A stretch of DNA of 12,314 nucleotides from Clostridia bacterium (GTDB lineage: Bacteria > Bacillota > Clostridia > Peptostreptococcales > Anaerovoracaceae), in contig JAIKZT010000128.1 in assembly GCA_024682015.1 (NCBI GenBank), forward strand, positions 1 to 12,314, given 5' to 3'. The notes below the pieces were generated by a model. It was not told the DNA's origin. It saw only the letters and a list, made by a program, of their open reading frames with translations, and did no database searches. Every line of letters starts with the position of its first letter. Position 1 is the first letter of the stretch. Position numbers and translations under genes: made by a program. Below, in pieces: positions 1 through 7,291 of the stretch.

Positions 1-156
1 TTCTTTGCGGTACGTGCCTCTGCTGCCGTCCGTTAAGGAGAGCAGACGCACCTCCCAGCCCTTGTCCGCCAGTTTCTTCAGCAGGCCGCCCGCGCTGGTG
101 TCCGCGTCGTCCGGATGTGCGCCGATGCTGAGAACTTTCAATCTCTTTTCTTCCAT
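1..156 (-). CDS. PIG-L/LmbE-family zinc deacetylase, N-terminal fragment (runs off the left edge)
   Basis: This is the first 52 codons of a gene cut by the window edge. The translation begins MEEKRLKVLSIGAHPDDADT. Residues 13-17 (AHPDD) are the hallmark of the PIG-L/LmbE family (GlcNAc-PI de-N-acetylase, MshB, BshB). In that family the His and second Asp bind zinc and the first Asp acts as general base, here H14, D17 and D16. Further on, TDGSRGTYR (about residues 42-50) matches the second conserved stretch of the family. Members remove N-acetyl groups from amino sugars or related small molecules, usually in the cytoplasm, and no signal peptide is visible. The start is supported by AAAGGAGG eight bases upstream. 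The gene lies downstream of the transporter operon on the same strand but has its own promoter behind a terminator, so it is probably a separate unit. The substrate cannot be told because the C-terminal part is missing. Confidence 0.88.
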   Translation of the reverse strand, partial: MEEKRLKVLSIGAHPDDADTSAGGLLKKLADKGWEVRLLSLTDGSRGTYRKE

Positions 157-185
157 AAGGATGGCCTCCTTTCGCGGTCAAACCC

Positions 186-194
186 ATTATACCA
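186..194 (-). promoter_or_regulatory. Extended -10 promoter for the PIG-L-type gene
   Basis: On the minus strand the sequence reads TGGTATAAT, a perfect TATAAT with the TGn extension. It lies about 30 bases upstream of the ATG at 156, with the ribosome binding site in between. No good -35 box is seen at 16-18 bases, which is common for extended -10 promoters. It lies just downstream of the operon terminator at 245-277, so the deacetylase gene can be transcribed independently. Confidence 0.65.
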
Positions 195-244
195 TGAAAC
201 GCGGCGCTTTCCGTTCGGTTTCCCCATCCGCCGGAAACAGTCAA

Positions 245-277
245 AAAACACCGGAGATGCGTCCTCTCCGGTGTTTT
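245..277 (-). terminator. Rho-independent terminator of the opp-type operon
   Basis: A perfect 13-bp inverted repeat (245-257 with 265-277; core ACACCGGAGA / TCTCCGGTGT) encloses a 7-base loop. Read on the minus strand it ends in a run of six T residues at 248-243. It lies about 70 bases beyond the OppF stop codon, as expected for the end of the operon. The plus-strand reading also has a TTTT run inside the stem, so weak bidirectional activity is possible, but no plus-strand gene needs it. Confidence 0.85.
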
Positions 278-348
278 CTGCGATTATCGTTTCAGCCGGG
301 CAGGTTCAACCGGCTATAAACTGACGTGCAATCATCGATGGAAAGATC

Positions 349-1293
349 TTAATCCTTCAGCATCTCGCGGTACTGCGCCTCTTCCTCGGCGTTCGCCATG
401 ATGAAGTGGCCTTCCTCGATCTCGATCCACTTCGGCGGATCGTTTTCGTAGTGGTGCACGCCCGGATCGTAGACCTTGACGACCTTTTTCTTTTCGTTGT
501 CCGGGTCGGGCATCGGGATGGCCGACAGCAACGCCTGTGTGTAGGGATGCAGGGGGTGAGCGTACAACTTCTCCGTCTCCGCCAGCTCCACGATGACGCC
601 CTTGTGGATGACCGCGATGCGGTCCGTGATGAACCGCATGACGGACAGGTCGTGCGCGATGAACAGATAGGTGAGGCCGCGCTCCTTCTGCAGTTTGCTC
701 ATGAGGTTGAGCACCTGCGCGCGGATGGATACGTCCAAAGCCGAGATCGGCTCATCCGCCACGATGAACTCGGGTTCCATGATCAGCGCCCGCGCGATGC
801 CGATGCGCTGCCGCTGGCCGCCGGAAAACTCGTGGGGGAAGCGCGTGGCGAACTCGGGCAGCAGGCCTACGTCCGACAGCGCCTGGGATACGCGGGCTTC
901 GCGCTCTTCCCTGGGCATGTCCGGATGCACGTTGATGAGGCCTTCCGACACGATATAATCCACCTTGGCGCGCTCGTTCAGCGAAGCCATCGGATCCTGG
1001 AAGATCATCTGGATCTTCTGGGTCACCATCTTATCCATCTCCCGGGAGATCTTGCCGGAGATGCGCTGTCCTTTGAACAGCACTTCGCCCGCGGAGATCG
1101 GGTTGATGCGGATGATGGCGCGTCCGATCGTGGTCTTGCCGGAGCCGGATTCGCCGACGAGGCCGAACGTCTCGCCCTTGTAGATGTCGAAGTTGACGCC
1201 CTTGACGGCCACGAACTTCTTGCGGCCCTTGCCGAACGTGACTTCCATGTCGCGCACGGAGCAGAGCACTTCTCTGTTTTCGTAGTCGATCAT
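349..1293 (-). CDS. oppF: OppF/DppF-type oligopeptide ABC transporter ATP-binding protein
   Basis: This 314-residue ATPase is one of the two nucleotide-binding subunits that drive the importer. All ABC motifs are present: Walker A GESGSGKT (47-54), Q-loop Q99, signature FSGGQRQR (156-163), Walker B FIVADEP (176-182), D-loop SALD (184-187) and switch histidine H214. The Opp/Dpp C-terminal signature HPLHPYTQALLSAIP lies at 246-260. The length fits OppF/DppF (about 310-330). After residue 262 a short charged tail (DPDNEKKK, then an acidic end) replaces the Cys-rich extension found in many relatives. The ATG overlaps the stop of oppD by four bases (ATGA), and GGAGGTG sits upstream inside the oppD end, suggesting translational coupling. 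It is the last gene of the operon, followed by the terminator at 245-277. The family is certain; the transported substrate is not. Confidence 0.95.
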   Translation of the reverse strand: MIDYENREVLCSVRDMEVTFGKGRKKFVAVKGVNFDIYKGETFGLVGESGSGKTTIGRAIIRINPISAGEVLFKGQRISGKISREMDKMVTQKIQMIFQDPMASLNERAKVDYIVSEGLINVHPDMPREEREARVSQALSDVGLLPEFATRFPHEFSGGQRQRIGIARALIMEPEFIVADEPISALDVSIRAQVLNLMSKLQKERGLTYLFIAHDLSVMRFITDRIAVIHKGVIVELAETEKLYAHPLHPYTQALLSAIPMPDPDNEKKKVVKVYDPGVHHYENDPPKWIEIEEGHFIMANAEEEAQYREMLKD

Positions 1294-2390
1294 GCCTGCT
1301 CACCTCCCTCGGACGGTCTTTCCCTGATGTCCATGGTATCGAGTTTGATGCCCTGGATATGGCTGATGATCTCGGGCGGATCGACCTTCGGCGCCCGCGG
1401 GTCCAGAAGCCAGGTCCTGGCCTTGTGGGTCGGGGATATGTCGAAGTAGGGCGGCCGGTACAGGAAATCGATCTTTAAGGGATGCGGATTTCTCGGCGCG
1501 AAGGCGTCGCCCCGGATGACGTTGAACAGGTTCGGCGGCGTGCCCTTGATGGCGTACAGGTCCTGGCCTTTGATGCCCAGCTGGGGCAGGGAGGACAGCA
1601 GCGCCCAGGTGTACGGATGCCGCGGGTCGTAGAACACCTCTTCGCAGGTGCCCACTTCCACGATGTCGCCGGCGTACATGACGGCGATGCGGTCCGCCAC
1701 GTTGGCGACGACGCCCAGATCGTGGGTGATGTAGATGGTGGTAAGGCCGTACTTGTCCTTCAGGTTGCGGATGAGCTGCAGGATCTGCGCCTGGATCGTA
1801 ACGTCCAGAGCCGTGGTCGGCTCATCGCAGATGAGGATCTGCGGATTGCAGGCCATGGCGATGGCGATGACGACCCTCTGGCGCATGCCGCCCGAGAACT
1901 CGTGCGGATACTGCTTGGCGCGGCGCTCCGGTTCGAGGATGCCCACGTCGGAGAGGATCTCCACGGCCTTGTTTTTAGCCGCTTCTCCCTGCAGTCCCTG
2001 GTGAAGTTTTAACGCTTCCTCGATCTGCCAGCCTATGGTCTTCAGCGGGTTGAGAGAGGTCATCGGATCCTGCATGACCATGGCGACCTGCTTTCCCCGG
2101 ATCTTCTGCCACTCGTTTTCGGTCTTGTACTTGGCCAGATCCACGGGGCCGCTTTCGAGGCCGTAATAGAGGATCTCGCCGGAATCGACCCAGCCGTTCC
2201 TGTCCAGCAGGCCGATGAAATTCTTCGTCAGCACGGATTTGCCCGAACCGGATTCGCCCACGATGGCCAGCGCTTCGCCCTTGTACAGGTCCAGGGATAT
2301 GCCCCGGATGGCGTTGAGCACCTTGCCGCGGAGGCTGAATTTCACGTGCAGGTCCCTGACGGAAAGAATGGTATCTCCGTTATTCAACAT
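1290..2390 (-). CDS. oppD: OppD/DppD-type oligopeptide ABC transporter ATP-binding protein
   Basis: This 366-residue ATPase pairs with OppF on the cytoplasmic face of the OppB/OppC pore. Visible motifs are Walker A GESGSGKS (45-52), Q-loop Q107, signature FSGGM (165-169), Walker B QILICDEP (184-191), D-loop ALDV (194-197) and H-loop H223. DPRHPYTWALLSSLPQ (255-270) and KGTPPNLFN (282-290) are the OppD/DppD C-terminal signature. The segment after this usually carries four Cys that bind a [4Fe-4S] cluster in DppD-type proteins. Here it reads GDAFAPRNPHP (294-304) and HKARTWLLD (322-330), with Asp, Asn and Arg at recognisable Cys positions, so that cluster is predicted absent. I recall similar Cys-less tails in other clostridial homologues but could not check. 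The start is supported by AAGGAGG six bases upstream. It begins 11 bases after oppC and overlaps oppF by four bases. Confidence 0.95.
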   Translation of the reverse strand: MLNNGDTILSVRDLHVKFSLRGKVLNAIRGISLDLYKGEALAIVGESGSGKSVLTKNFIGLLDRNGWVDSGEILYYGLESGPVDLAKYKTENEWQKIRGKQVAMVMQDPMTSLNPLKTIGWQIEEALKLHQGLQGEAAKNKAVEILSDVGILEPERRAKQYPHEFSGGMRQRVVIAIAMACNPQILICDEPTTALDVTIQAQILQLIRNLKDKYGLTTIYITHDLGVVANVADRIAVMYAGDIVEVGTCEEVFYDPRHPYTWALLSSLPQLGIKGQDLYAIKGTPPNLFNVIRGDAFAPRNPHPLKIDFLYRPPYFDISPTHKARTWLLDPRAPKVDPPEIISHIQGIKLDTMDIRERPSEGGEQA

Positions 2391-2401
2391 GCGCAGCCTC
2401 C

Positions 2402-4090
2402 TTATACGTGGTTCTTCGGGTCAGCGGCATCCGAGAACGCGTTGCCGACCAGGTAGAAGCAGATGGTGATGATGGACAGGATGATGGCCGGGATGAACAG
2501 CTGATAGCGCAGGGTAGGCGCCATCATCATGGTGCGGCCCTTGTTGACCAGGTTGCCCAGGGACGGCGTCGCGATGGGAAGGCCGAGGCCGATGTAGGCT
2601 AGGAACACTTCCGAACCGATGGCGCCGGGGATGGCCAGTGCCATGCGCAGCATGACGACGGAAACCATCTGGGGCAGCAGGTTCCTCGTGATGACCCGGC
2701 TGGTGGGCGTGCCCAGGCAGCGGGACGCGAGGTTGAAGTCGCGGTCGCGGATGATGAGCACCTGGTTGCGGATGAACCGGGCGAGGCCGATCCAGCCGGT
2801 GATGCTCATGGCGATGATGATGGTCTTGATGCCCGGCCTCATGACGTAGGCCGCCAGCATGAGGATGATCGTGCTGGGGATGTTGTCGATGAGGTTGTAG
2901 ATCTCGGTGAACAGGAAGTCGAGCTTGCGGACGTAGCCCCACAGCAGCCCCGCCAGGATGCCCACCACTGCTTCGATGAGCGCTACGACGATGCCGATGA
3001 ACAGGGACGTGCGCGTGCCGCTCCACATGCGGCTCCACAGGTCCTGGCCGATGTCGTTCGTGCCGAACCAGAACACGCCGTTCGGGCGTTTGTTTTCGAT
3101 GAAGCCCTTGACGATCTTGACTTCCGCGGGCAGGCCGATCTGGGCGGTTGCGCGGTTCATGCCCTTGACGGAGCCGTCCTCGGACAGGACGCTGATGGTG
3201 TTCTTCTCCGAAGGGAAGAATCCGTAGTACCAGCCGTCTCCCGCGCTCTGCATTTCGATGAACTCCGCGGTGGAGGAGCCGCCAGGCCCTTGGACCTTTA
3301 CCTGGGGCGTGCCCCAGCTTTCCGGAGCCTTCACGTAGACCGTGCTGTCGCCCTCCGGCGCTTCGTGCATATCGCCTTCCGTAAGCCGGACGGCGGAAGT
3401 GTAGACCGCGTTCTTTTCGCCCTCGACGGTGAGCCAGACCGCGTTGCTGAACGTGCTGGCCGTGCCGTCCTCGGACTGGATGGACAGGTAGGGCGCGTCC
3501 TTGGAAACGATGGCGTAATACCAGCCCTGGTTGGCCTCGTCCGCCCGCGCTTCGAGCCTGCTGTCCTCGCCGTCCTTATTGTAGGCCATGAAGACGGGCG
3601 TTCCCCAGGACGCGGGGGTCTTGGCGTAAGCCAGGATCTCGCTGTCCGAAGGCAGCGCAGCATAGTCGCCCTTCGTGCGCTTCATGCCGTCCACGGTGTA
3701 GGTGCCGTCGTCGTCCACCACGTACCAGACCGCCTTCGCGTCGTAGTAGTTGACCGTGTTCGGGTCAAACTGATTGGGAAGGTAGGGCTGGATGAACGTG
3801 AACAGGACCAGCGCCAGCATGATGATGAGGTTGAACACCGCCACCTTGTTCTTCAGGAACATGCGCACGGTGGAGCCCCAGTAGGAGTAGTTGGAATAAC
3901 CGGTGCGCTCGGCTTCGGATTCGTCCACGGGCGCCAGTTCGAATAAGCTCCCGTCCAGATCCGCGATCTGGCCTTCGTCCAGGTTGTCGTCCAGCAGTTC
4001 GTCCAACAGGATGCCGTGCTTGCGCAGGAATTCCTCCTGGGAGGCTTCCAGCTTGCCGGCGATCTTTTCTTTTGGTGAATACTTGCTCAT
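2402..4090 (-). CDS. oppC: OppC-type ABC permease with a large extracytoplasmic insert of two starch-binding-module-like repeats
   Basis: This 562-residue permease is much longer than ordinary OppC (about 300). A charged cytoplasmic tail of about 80 residues precedes the first membrane helix (about 83-101). Next comes an insert of roughly 240 residues. The permease core then resumes at GTNDIGQDLWSRMWSGTR (343-360), with helices near 362-385, 396-417, 421-440, 477-502 and 531-551. The EAA-type loop that contacts the ATPases is at 451-475 (DFNLASRCLGTP onward). The insert holds two tandem 97-residue copies (120-216 and 217-313), each with AVW, SWGTP, GWYY and SEDG in the same register. SWGTP plus GWYY recalls CBM25/CBM26 starch-binding modules (medium confidence). 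The topology places the insert outside the membrane. The start has AAGGAGG seven bases upstream and overlaps the oppB stop as ATGA. The OppC assignment is secure; the role of the insert is inference. Confidence 0.93.
   Translation of the reverse strand: MSKYSPKEKIAGKLEASQEEFLRKHGILLDELLDDNLDEGQIADLDGSLFELAPVDESEAERTGYSNYSYWGSTVRMFLKNKVAVFNLIIMLALVLFTFIQPYLPNQFDPNTVNYYDAKAVWYVVDDDGTYTVDGMKRTKGDYAALPSDSEILAYAKTPASWGTPVFMAYNKDGEDSRLEARADEANQGWYYAIVSKDAPYLSIQSEDGTASTFSNAVWLTVEGEKNAVYTSAVRLTEGDMHEAPEGDSTVYVKAPESWGTPQVKVQGPGGSSTAEFIEMQSAGDGWYYGFFPSEKNTISVLSEDGSVKGMNRATAQIGLPAEVKIVKGFIENKRPNGVFWFGTNDIGQDLWSRMWSGTRTSLFIGIVVALIEAVVGILAGLLWGYVRKLDFLFTEIYNLIDNIPSTIILMLAAYVMRPGIKTIIIAMSITGWIGLARFIRNQVLIIRDRDFNLASRCLGTPTSRVITRNLLPQMVSVVMLRMALAIPGAIGSEVFLAYIGLGLPIATPSLGNLVNKGRTMMMAPTLRYQLFIPAIILSIITICFYLVGNAFSDAADPKNHV
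3152..3442 (-). repeat. Second 97-codon internal repeat (residues 217-313 of the OppC-type permease)
   Basis: This is copy B of the tandem duplication inside the permease gene. It begins AVWLTVEGE and carries RLTEGD, VKAPESWGTP, GDGWYYGFF and SVLSEDGSVKG. Its landmarks lie exactly 97 residues (291 bases) after those of copy A, with no net insertion or deletion. At base level only short runs match, such as the nine bases encoding AVW, so the duplication is old rather than recent. Confidence 0.85.
3443..3733 (-). repeat. First 97-codon internal repeat (residues 120-216 of the OppC-type permease)
   Basis: This is copy A of the duplication. It begins AVWYVVDDD and carries RTKGD, AKTPASWGTP, NQGWYYAIV and SIQSEDGTAST. 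Aromatic residues W122, W162, W189, Y191 and Y192 all have partners in copy B except Y192's immediate surroundings. Conserved Trp and Tyr of this kind are typical of carbohydrate-binding surfaces, but the binding role is inferred. Confidence 0.85.
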
Positions 4091-5028
4091 CTGGACCCCT
4101 CCTTCTTGACGAAGCTGATGCGCGGGTCGACGATGGCCATGCAGATGTCTCCGAGGAGGAGGCCGACGATGCCGACAGCCGCGAAGAGCACGACGAGCAC
4201 CAGCACCATGTTGTTATCCTGACGCTTGATGACGTCTACCAGCAGACCGCCCATGCCCGGAATGGAATAGAAGGATTCCGTATAAATGGATCCGGAGATG
4301 GTATAGAGCAGGGAGCCGGGGATGAGGTTGACGATGGGCACCACGGCATTGCGGAACACGTGGCGGAACCAGATGGTGGTGTTGGGTACGCCTTTGGCGC
4401 GGGCCAGTTTGATGTAGTCCTTATTCGTTTCATCCACCATGTACCGGCGCAGCCACATCGCGTAGCTCGAGATGGAGGGCAGGGCCAGGGAGATGGTGGG
4501 GAGGATGAGGGTCCTCCAGTCGTTTTCGTTGTAAAGCATGGGGATCTTCAGCCAGGTGGAACCATACAGCTGGATGAAGATGAAATAGACGGCGTTGGGC
4601 ACGGCCTGGATGAAAACGATGTAAGCATTGCCCAGTTTGTCCCAGAATTTCCCCTTGTAGCGGGCCATGATCACGCCCATCGCAAGGCCCAGCGGAAGGC
4701 TGATGGCCATGCAGATGAGGCCCAGTTTGGCGGAGATCGCGATCTTAGGCGCGATGATCCTGGCGATCGGCGTGTTCACCCGGTATCGGTAGGATACGCC
4801 CAGGTCTCCCTTCAGGAGATTCCCGATGAAGCGCACCACCTGCACGTAGAGCGGATCCTTCAGACCCATCTTGACGAGACCGAGCTCGATCTGCGCGGGG
4901 GACATCTTTTCGTAGTTGCTGAAGTAACCTTCCTCAGGCATGAACCGCAGCAGGGCGAATACGATCGTGATCAGGATGACCAGCGTGATGAGGGACCGTG
5001 CAAGCCGTTTGATCGAATACTTTAGCAC
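4087..5028 (-). CDS. oppB: OppB/DppB-type oligopeptide ABC transporter permease
   Basis: This 313-residue integral membrane protein is of normal OppB length. It has an N-terminal helix at about 10-29 that begins after the basic MLKYSIKRLARS, an extracytoplasmic loop at about 31-95, and further helices near 98-122, 134-156, 174-193, 228-247 and 277-299. The EAA-type loop that docks on the ATPase is DYIKLARAKGVPNTTIWFRH (204-223). ESFYSIPGMGGLLVDVI (251-267) and a DP near the C-terminus (301-302) are characteristic of the family. The start codon is GTG, supported by AAGGAG seven bases upstream. The stop overlaps the oppC start as ATGA, so the two permease subunits are probably translationally coupled. 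A stem-loop lies between it and the binding-protein gene upstream. No insert comparable to that of its OppC partner is present. Confidence 0.95.
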   Translation of the reverse strand: MLKYSIKRLARSLITLVILITIVFALLRFMPEEGYFSNYEKMSPAQIELGLVKMGLKDPLYVQVVRFIGNLLKGDLGVSYRYRVNTPIARIIAPKIAISAKLGLICMAISLPLGLAMGVIMARYKGKFWDKLGNAYIVFIQAVPNAVYFIFIQLYGSTWLKIPMLYNENDWRTLILPTISLALPSISSYAMWLRRYMVDETNKDYIKLARAKGVPNTTIWFRHVFRNAVVPIVNLIPGSLLYTISGSIYTESFYSIPGMGGLLVDVIKRQDNNMVLVLVVLFAAVGIVGLLLGDICMAIVDPRISFVKKEGSR

Positions 5029-5050
5029 GTTTCGTCTCCTTCACTAATAA

Positions 5051-5092
5051 GGAAAGCGGCTCCGCGCCGTGCCTGGCAGCAGAGCCGCTTCC
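5051..5092 (-). promoter_or_regulatory. Intercistronic stem-loop between the binding-protein gene and oppB
   Basis: GGAAAGCGGCTC (5051-5062) pairs with GAGCCGCTTCC (5082-5092), an 11-bp stem with one bulged A and a 19-base loop that contains a small TGCC-T-GGCA palindrome. On the minus strand only TTATTAG follows, not a strong U-run, so this is probably not a full terminator. Similar structures in ABC operons stabilise the upstream binding-protein mRNA or attenuate transcription, giving more binding protein than permease. That role is inferred here. Confidence 0.6.
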
Positions 5093-5132
5093 GAATGGAT
5101 GGTGTTAGTTGTCCTTCAGAAAGGGCAGTGGT

Positions 5133-7202
5133 TTACTGTCCGAGTGCCTCGAGCCAGGCTTCGTACTGTTCTTCGTACATTTCCTGAGACATGGCCTCCG
5201 CATAGACGTGCTGTCCCTTGTATCTGCTGGAGGACTGGCCCATCATGGCGTACTGGCCTTCGAAGCCGTTCAGCTTCGTGGCCTGGTAGGAACCGCCGGA
5301 GATGAAGCCGGGTACCACGATCGCGTGATCGAGGTAGAAGGATTCGGCCGCAGCAAACGCTTCGTATCTTTCGTTGAAGTCGGTGACGCAGGTGCGGGCG
5401 TGATCGCACAGGGCGAAGTACTCGTCGATGAGGGCGTAGGTCTCTTCGCTCTTGGTATCCTGGAAGACTCTGTAGGTGTCGGTATCGTAGCAGAAGAAGT
5501 TATAGGTGTTCTCTCTGTCGAACGGGTCGGCCCAGGTCTCGGGATCCATGAAGTCGGCGCCCCAGTTCAGTTCCTGGATGGCGTAGTTGCCGCTTCTTCT
5601 CGTGTCGGTCAGGAAGGAGTTGCCGGCGTATTCAACGACGATGATGTCGATGAAGTCGGAGCCGAGCAGGCCTTCGAGCTGCTGCTCGAGAACGACGGTG
5701 GCATTGCCCCAGGTCGTGGAGCTCGGGTTATAGTTGATGGGCATCTTGATGGGGAAGGTGGCGCCGGCCGCTTCGAGTTCGGCCTTGGCCTTTTCCTTGT
5801 ACTCCAGAGCCAGCTTTTCGTCGAAGCTGTCGCCCGCGGTGTACTTGGCCAGTCCGCCGTAGTTGACGTAGTCCTTGCCGTCGTAGGTGGAGAAGCCCAG
5901 CGGCGTAACGGTGTTGATCATGTGCATGTGCGGATCGTCGCCGGGATACTTCGCGGTGAGGTAAGCTTCTCTGTCGATGGCGTGGAAGATGCACTGACGG
6001 AAGTCTTCGCAGTTGACGGCCTTGATCCAGTTCTCGGGTTCATACTGCGCGTCGAACTTGGGTTCGAAGCAGAAACCGAAGAAGTAGGAGTAGTCGCCCA
6101 CGATGCGGCTCGTGCAGATCATGTTGCTCTTTTCGGGATCGGCCAGCCAGTCGGCTACGATGTCGGAACCGATGGAAGCGGAGTCGATCTCGCCTCTGAG
6201 GAACATCTCGGGGGCCAGCGTGGCGGCTTCCTGGTTGTAGGTCTCTTCGATGCGCTCGATGTAGATGTGCTCGGCATCCCAGTTGTTCTCGTTCTTCACG
6301 TAGACTCTCTTCTGCTGGGGCTGGGCGGTCTGCAGGATGTAGGCGCCGTTGAACCACATGGATTCGTTGTCCAGGCCGTATTCCGTGCCGAGCTCTTCCA
6401 GCAGGGAAGCCGGAGCGGGCCAGTAGGTACCGAACTGCAGAACGGTGGGGAAGTAGGGGCGCGGGAAGCAGAGGTGATACTCCAGGGTGAGGTCGTCGGT
6501 CGCGACGACGCCCAGATCCTCGGGCTTGATCTCTTCCATTTCGGCGTAACCGTCGTCGGTGATTTCGTAGATCTTGCCGTCGGCGTCGTAGACGTAATCG
6601 TCGTCATCACCCTCGGTGCCCTGTTCCACGGCGACCATCTTGGCAGCGGTGTACTCGAGCAGCTCTTCAGCGTTGACGAGCCAGCCTTCCATCAGATAGC
6701 TGTTGCCGCAGTCGTTGGCGGAGTCGCAGACATAGCGGGCTGCGGCTACGTAGTCGTTCGCGGTGACGGGCGCCATCTGGTTGCCGTCCTTGTCGTACCA
6801 GAACTGGTTCGGTCTGAGATGGAACGTCCAGACGAGGCCGTCATCGCTCTCTTCCCAGCTCTCGGCAGCGCAGGGCACGATGTTGCCGTACGTGTCGTTC
6901 TCCACGAGGGAGTCGATCGTGTTGGCGCCGACTTCCAGCTCGTAAGTGGTGCCGCTGACGAGGTAGTTCATCGTGGTCATCTCGCTGGAATACAGCGTGC
7001 GGTAGACCTGCTCCGCGGCATAGGTGCGTCCGTCCGGACCGGTGCCGAGTTCGACGGCCGGTTCTTCCGGTTCTGCGGGCTGCGCGGGTTCGGTCGGTTC
7101 CGTCGGTTCGGCCGGCTGCTCGGGCTGATTGCTCGTGCAGGCCGCCATCGAGAGGACCAGAGCCAGCGCCAAAAGCACTGCAAGGATTCTCTTTGCGTTC
7201 AT
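5133..7202 (-). CDS. oppA: Oligopeptide-type ABC transporter substrate-binding lipoprotein (SBP_bac_5 / OppA-like)
   Basis: This 689-residue extracellular binding protein is the first gene of the operon. A lipoprotein signal peptide is clear: MNAKRIL, a hydrophobic stretch, then LSMAAC with the lipidated Cys at residue 22. A Pro/Glu/Thr linker follows (about 27-49, repeats of EPT and EPA), tethering the domain to the membrane. Family features include LVWTFHLRPNQFWYDKDG (123-140), a reading of the SBP_bac_5 fold, and LNWGADFMDPETWADPF (545-561), a near-textbook OppA motif. An unusual acidic segment with DDDD lies at about 193-230. The ATG at 7202 is preferred over an in-frame TTG at 7220, because GAGGAA right after that TTG is the ribosome binding site itself (GGAGG, about 11 bases from the ATG). 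An extended -10 promoter and a palindrome lie upstream. The family is secure. Peptide versus sugar substrate cannot be decided from sequence alone. Confidence 0.93.
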   Translation of the reverse strand: MNAKRILAVLLALALVLSMAACTSNQPEQPAEPTEPTEPAQPAEPEEPAVELGTGPDGRTYAAEQVYRTLYSSEMTTMNYLVSGTTYELEVGANTIDSLVENDTYGNIVPCAAESWEESDDGLVWTFHLRPNQFWYDKDGNQMAPVTANDYVAAARYVCDSANDCGNSYLMEGWLVNAEELLEYTAAKMVAVEQGTEGDDDDYVYDADGKIYEITDDGYAEMEEIKPEDLGVVATDDLTLEYHLCFPRPYFPTVLQFGTYWPAPASLLEELGTEYGLDNESMWFNGAYILQTAQPQQKRVYVKNENNWDAEHIYIERIEETYNQEAATLAPEMFLRGEIDSASIGSDIVADWLADPEKSNMICTSRIVGDYSYFFGFCFEPKFDAQYEPENWIKAVNCEDFRQCIFHAIDREAYLTAKYPGDDPHMHMINTVTPLGFSTYDGKDYVNYGGLAKYTAGDSFDEKLALEYKEKAKAELEAAGATFPIKMPINYNPSSTTWGNATVVLEQQLEGLLGSDFIDIIVVEYAGNSFLTDTRRSGNYAIQELNWGADFMDPETWADPFDRENTYNFFCYDTDTYRVFQDTKSEETYALIDEYFALCDHARTCVTDFNERYEAFAAAESFYLDHAIVVPGFISGGSYQATKLNGFEGQYAMMGQSSSRYKGQHVYAEAMSQEMYEEQYEAWLEALGQ

Positions 7203-7233
7203 GATAGATTTTTCCTCCAATCTTTACACTTTC

Positions 7234-7255
7234 GATGCAGGATACAAGCTGCATC
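7234..7255. promoter_or_regulatory. Perfect inverted repeat between promoter and start of the transporter operon
   Basis: GATGCAG (7234-7240) and CTGCATC (7249-7255) are exact 7-base inverted repeats with an 8-base spacer. On the minus strand they start about 10 bases downstream of the -10 box at 7266-7271, right at the expected transcription start. They could be a repressor operator or a hairpin at the 5' end of the mRNA. No regulator gene is in the window. Confidence 0.5.
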
Positions 7256-7265
7256 ACACGGATAT

Positions 7266-7274
7266 ATTTTACCA
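7266..7274 (-). promoter_or_regulatory. Extended -10 promoter of the transporter operon
   Basis: On the minus strand the sequence is TGGTAAAAT: a TGn extension followed by a five-of-six match to TATAAT. It lies about 65 bases upstream of the binding-protein ATG. No strong -35 is seen at 17-18 bases (GTGTCG at best). The architecture resembles the TGGTATAAT promoter of the deacetylase gene. Three TGTG-containing direct repeats lie further upstream at 7292-7320. Confidence 0.5.
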
Positions 7275-7291
7275 CATTGTGGGGCTTGCGA

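Noticed and set aside
406..1449. A 347-codon plus-strand open frame opposite oppF and oppD
   Set aside because: It crosses two real ATPase genes in antisense and shows only His/Asp/Val-rich composition.
7203..7220. Upstream TTG start adding six residues to the binding lipoprotein
   Set aside because: The codons after this TTG are the Shine-Dalgarno sequence of the ATG at 7202, and the extra residues would spoil the signal peptide start.
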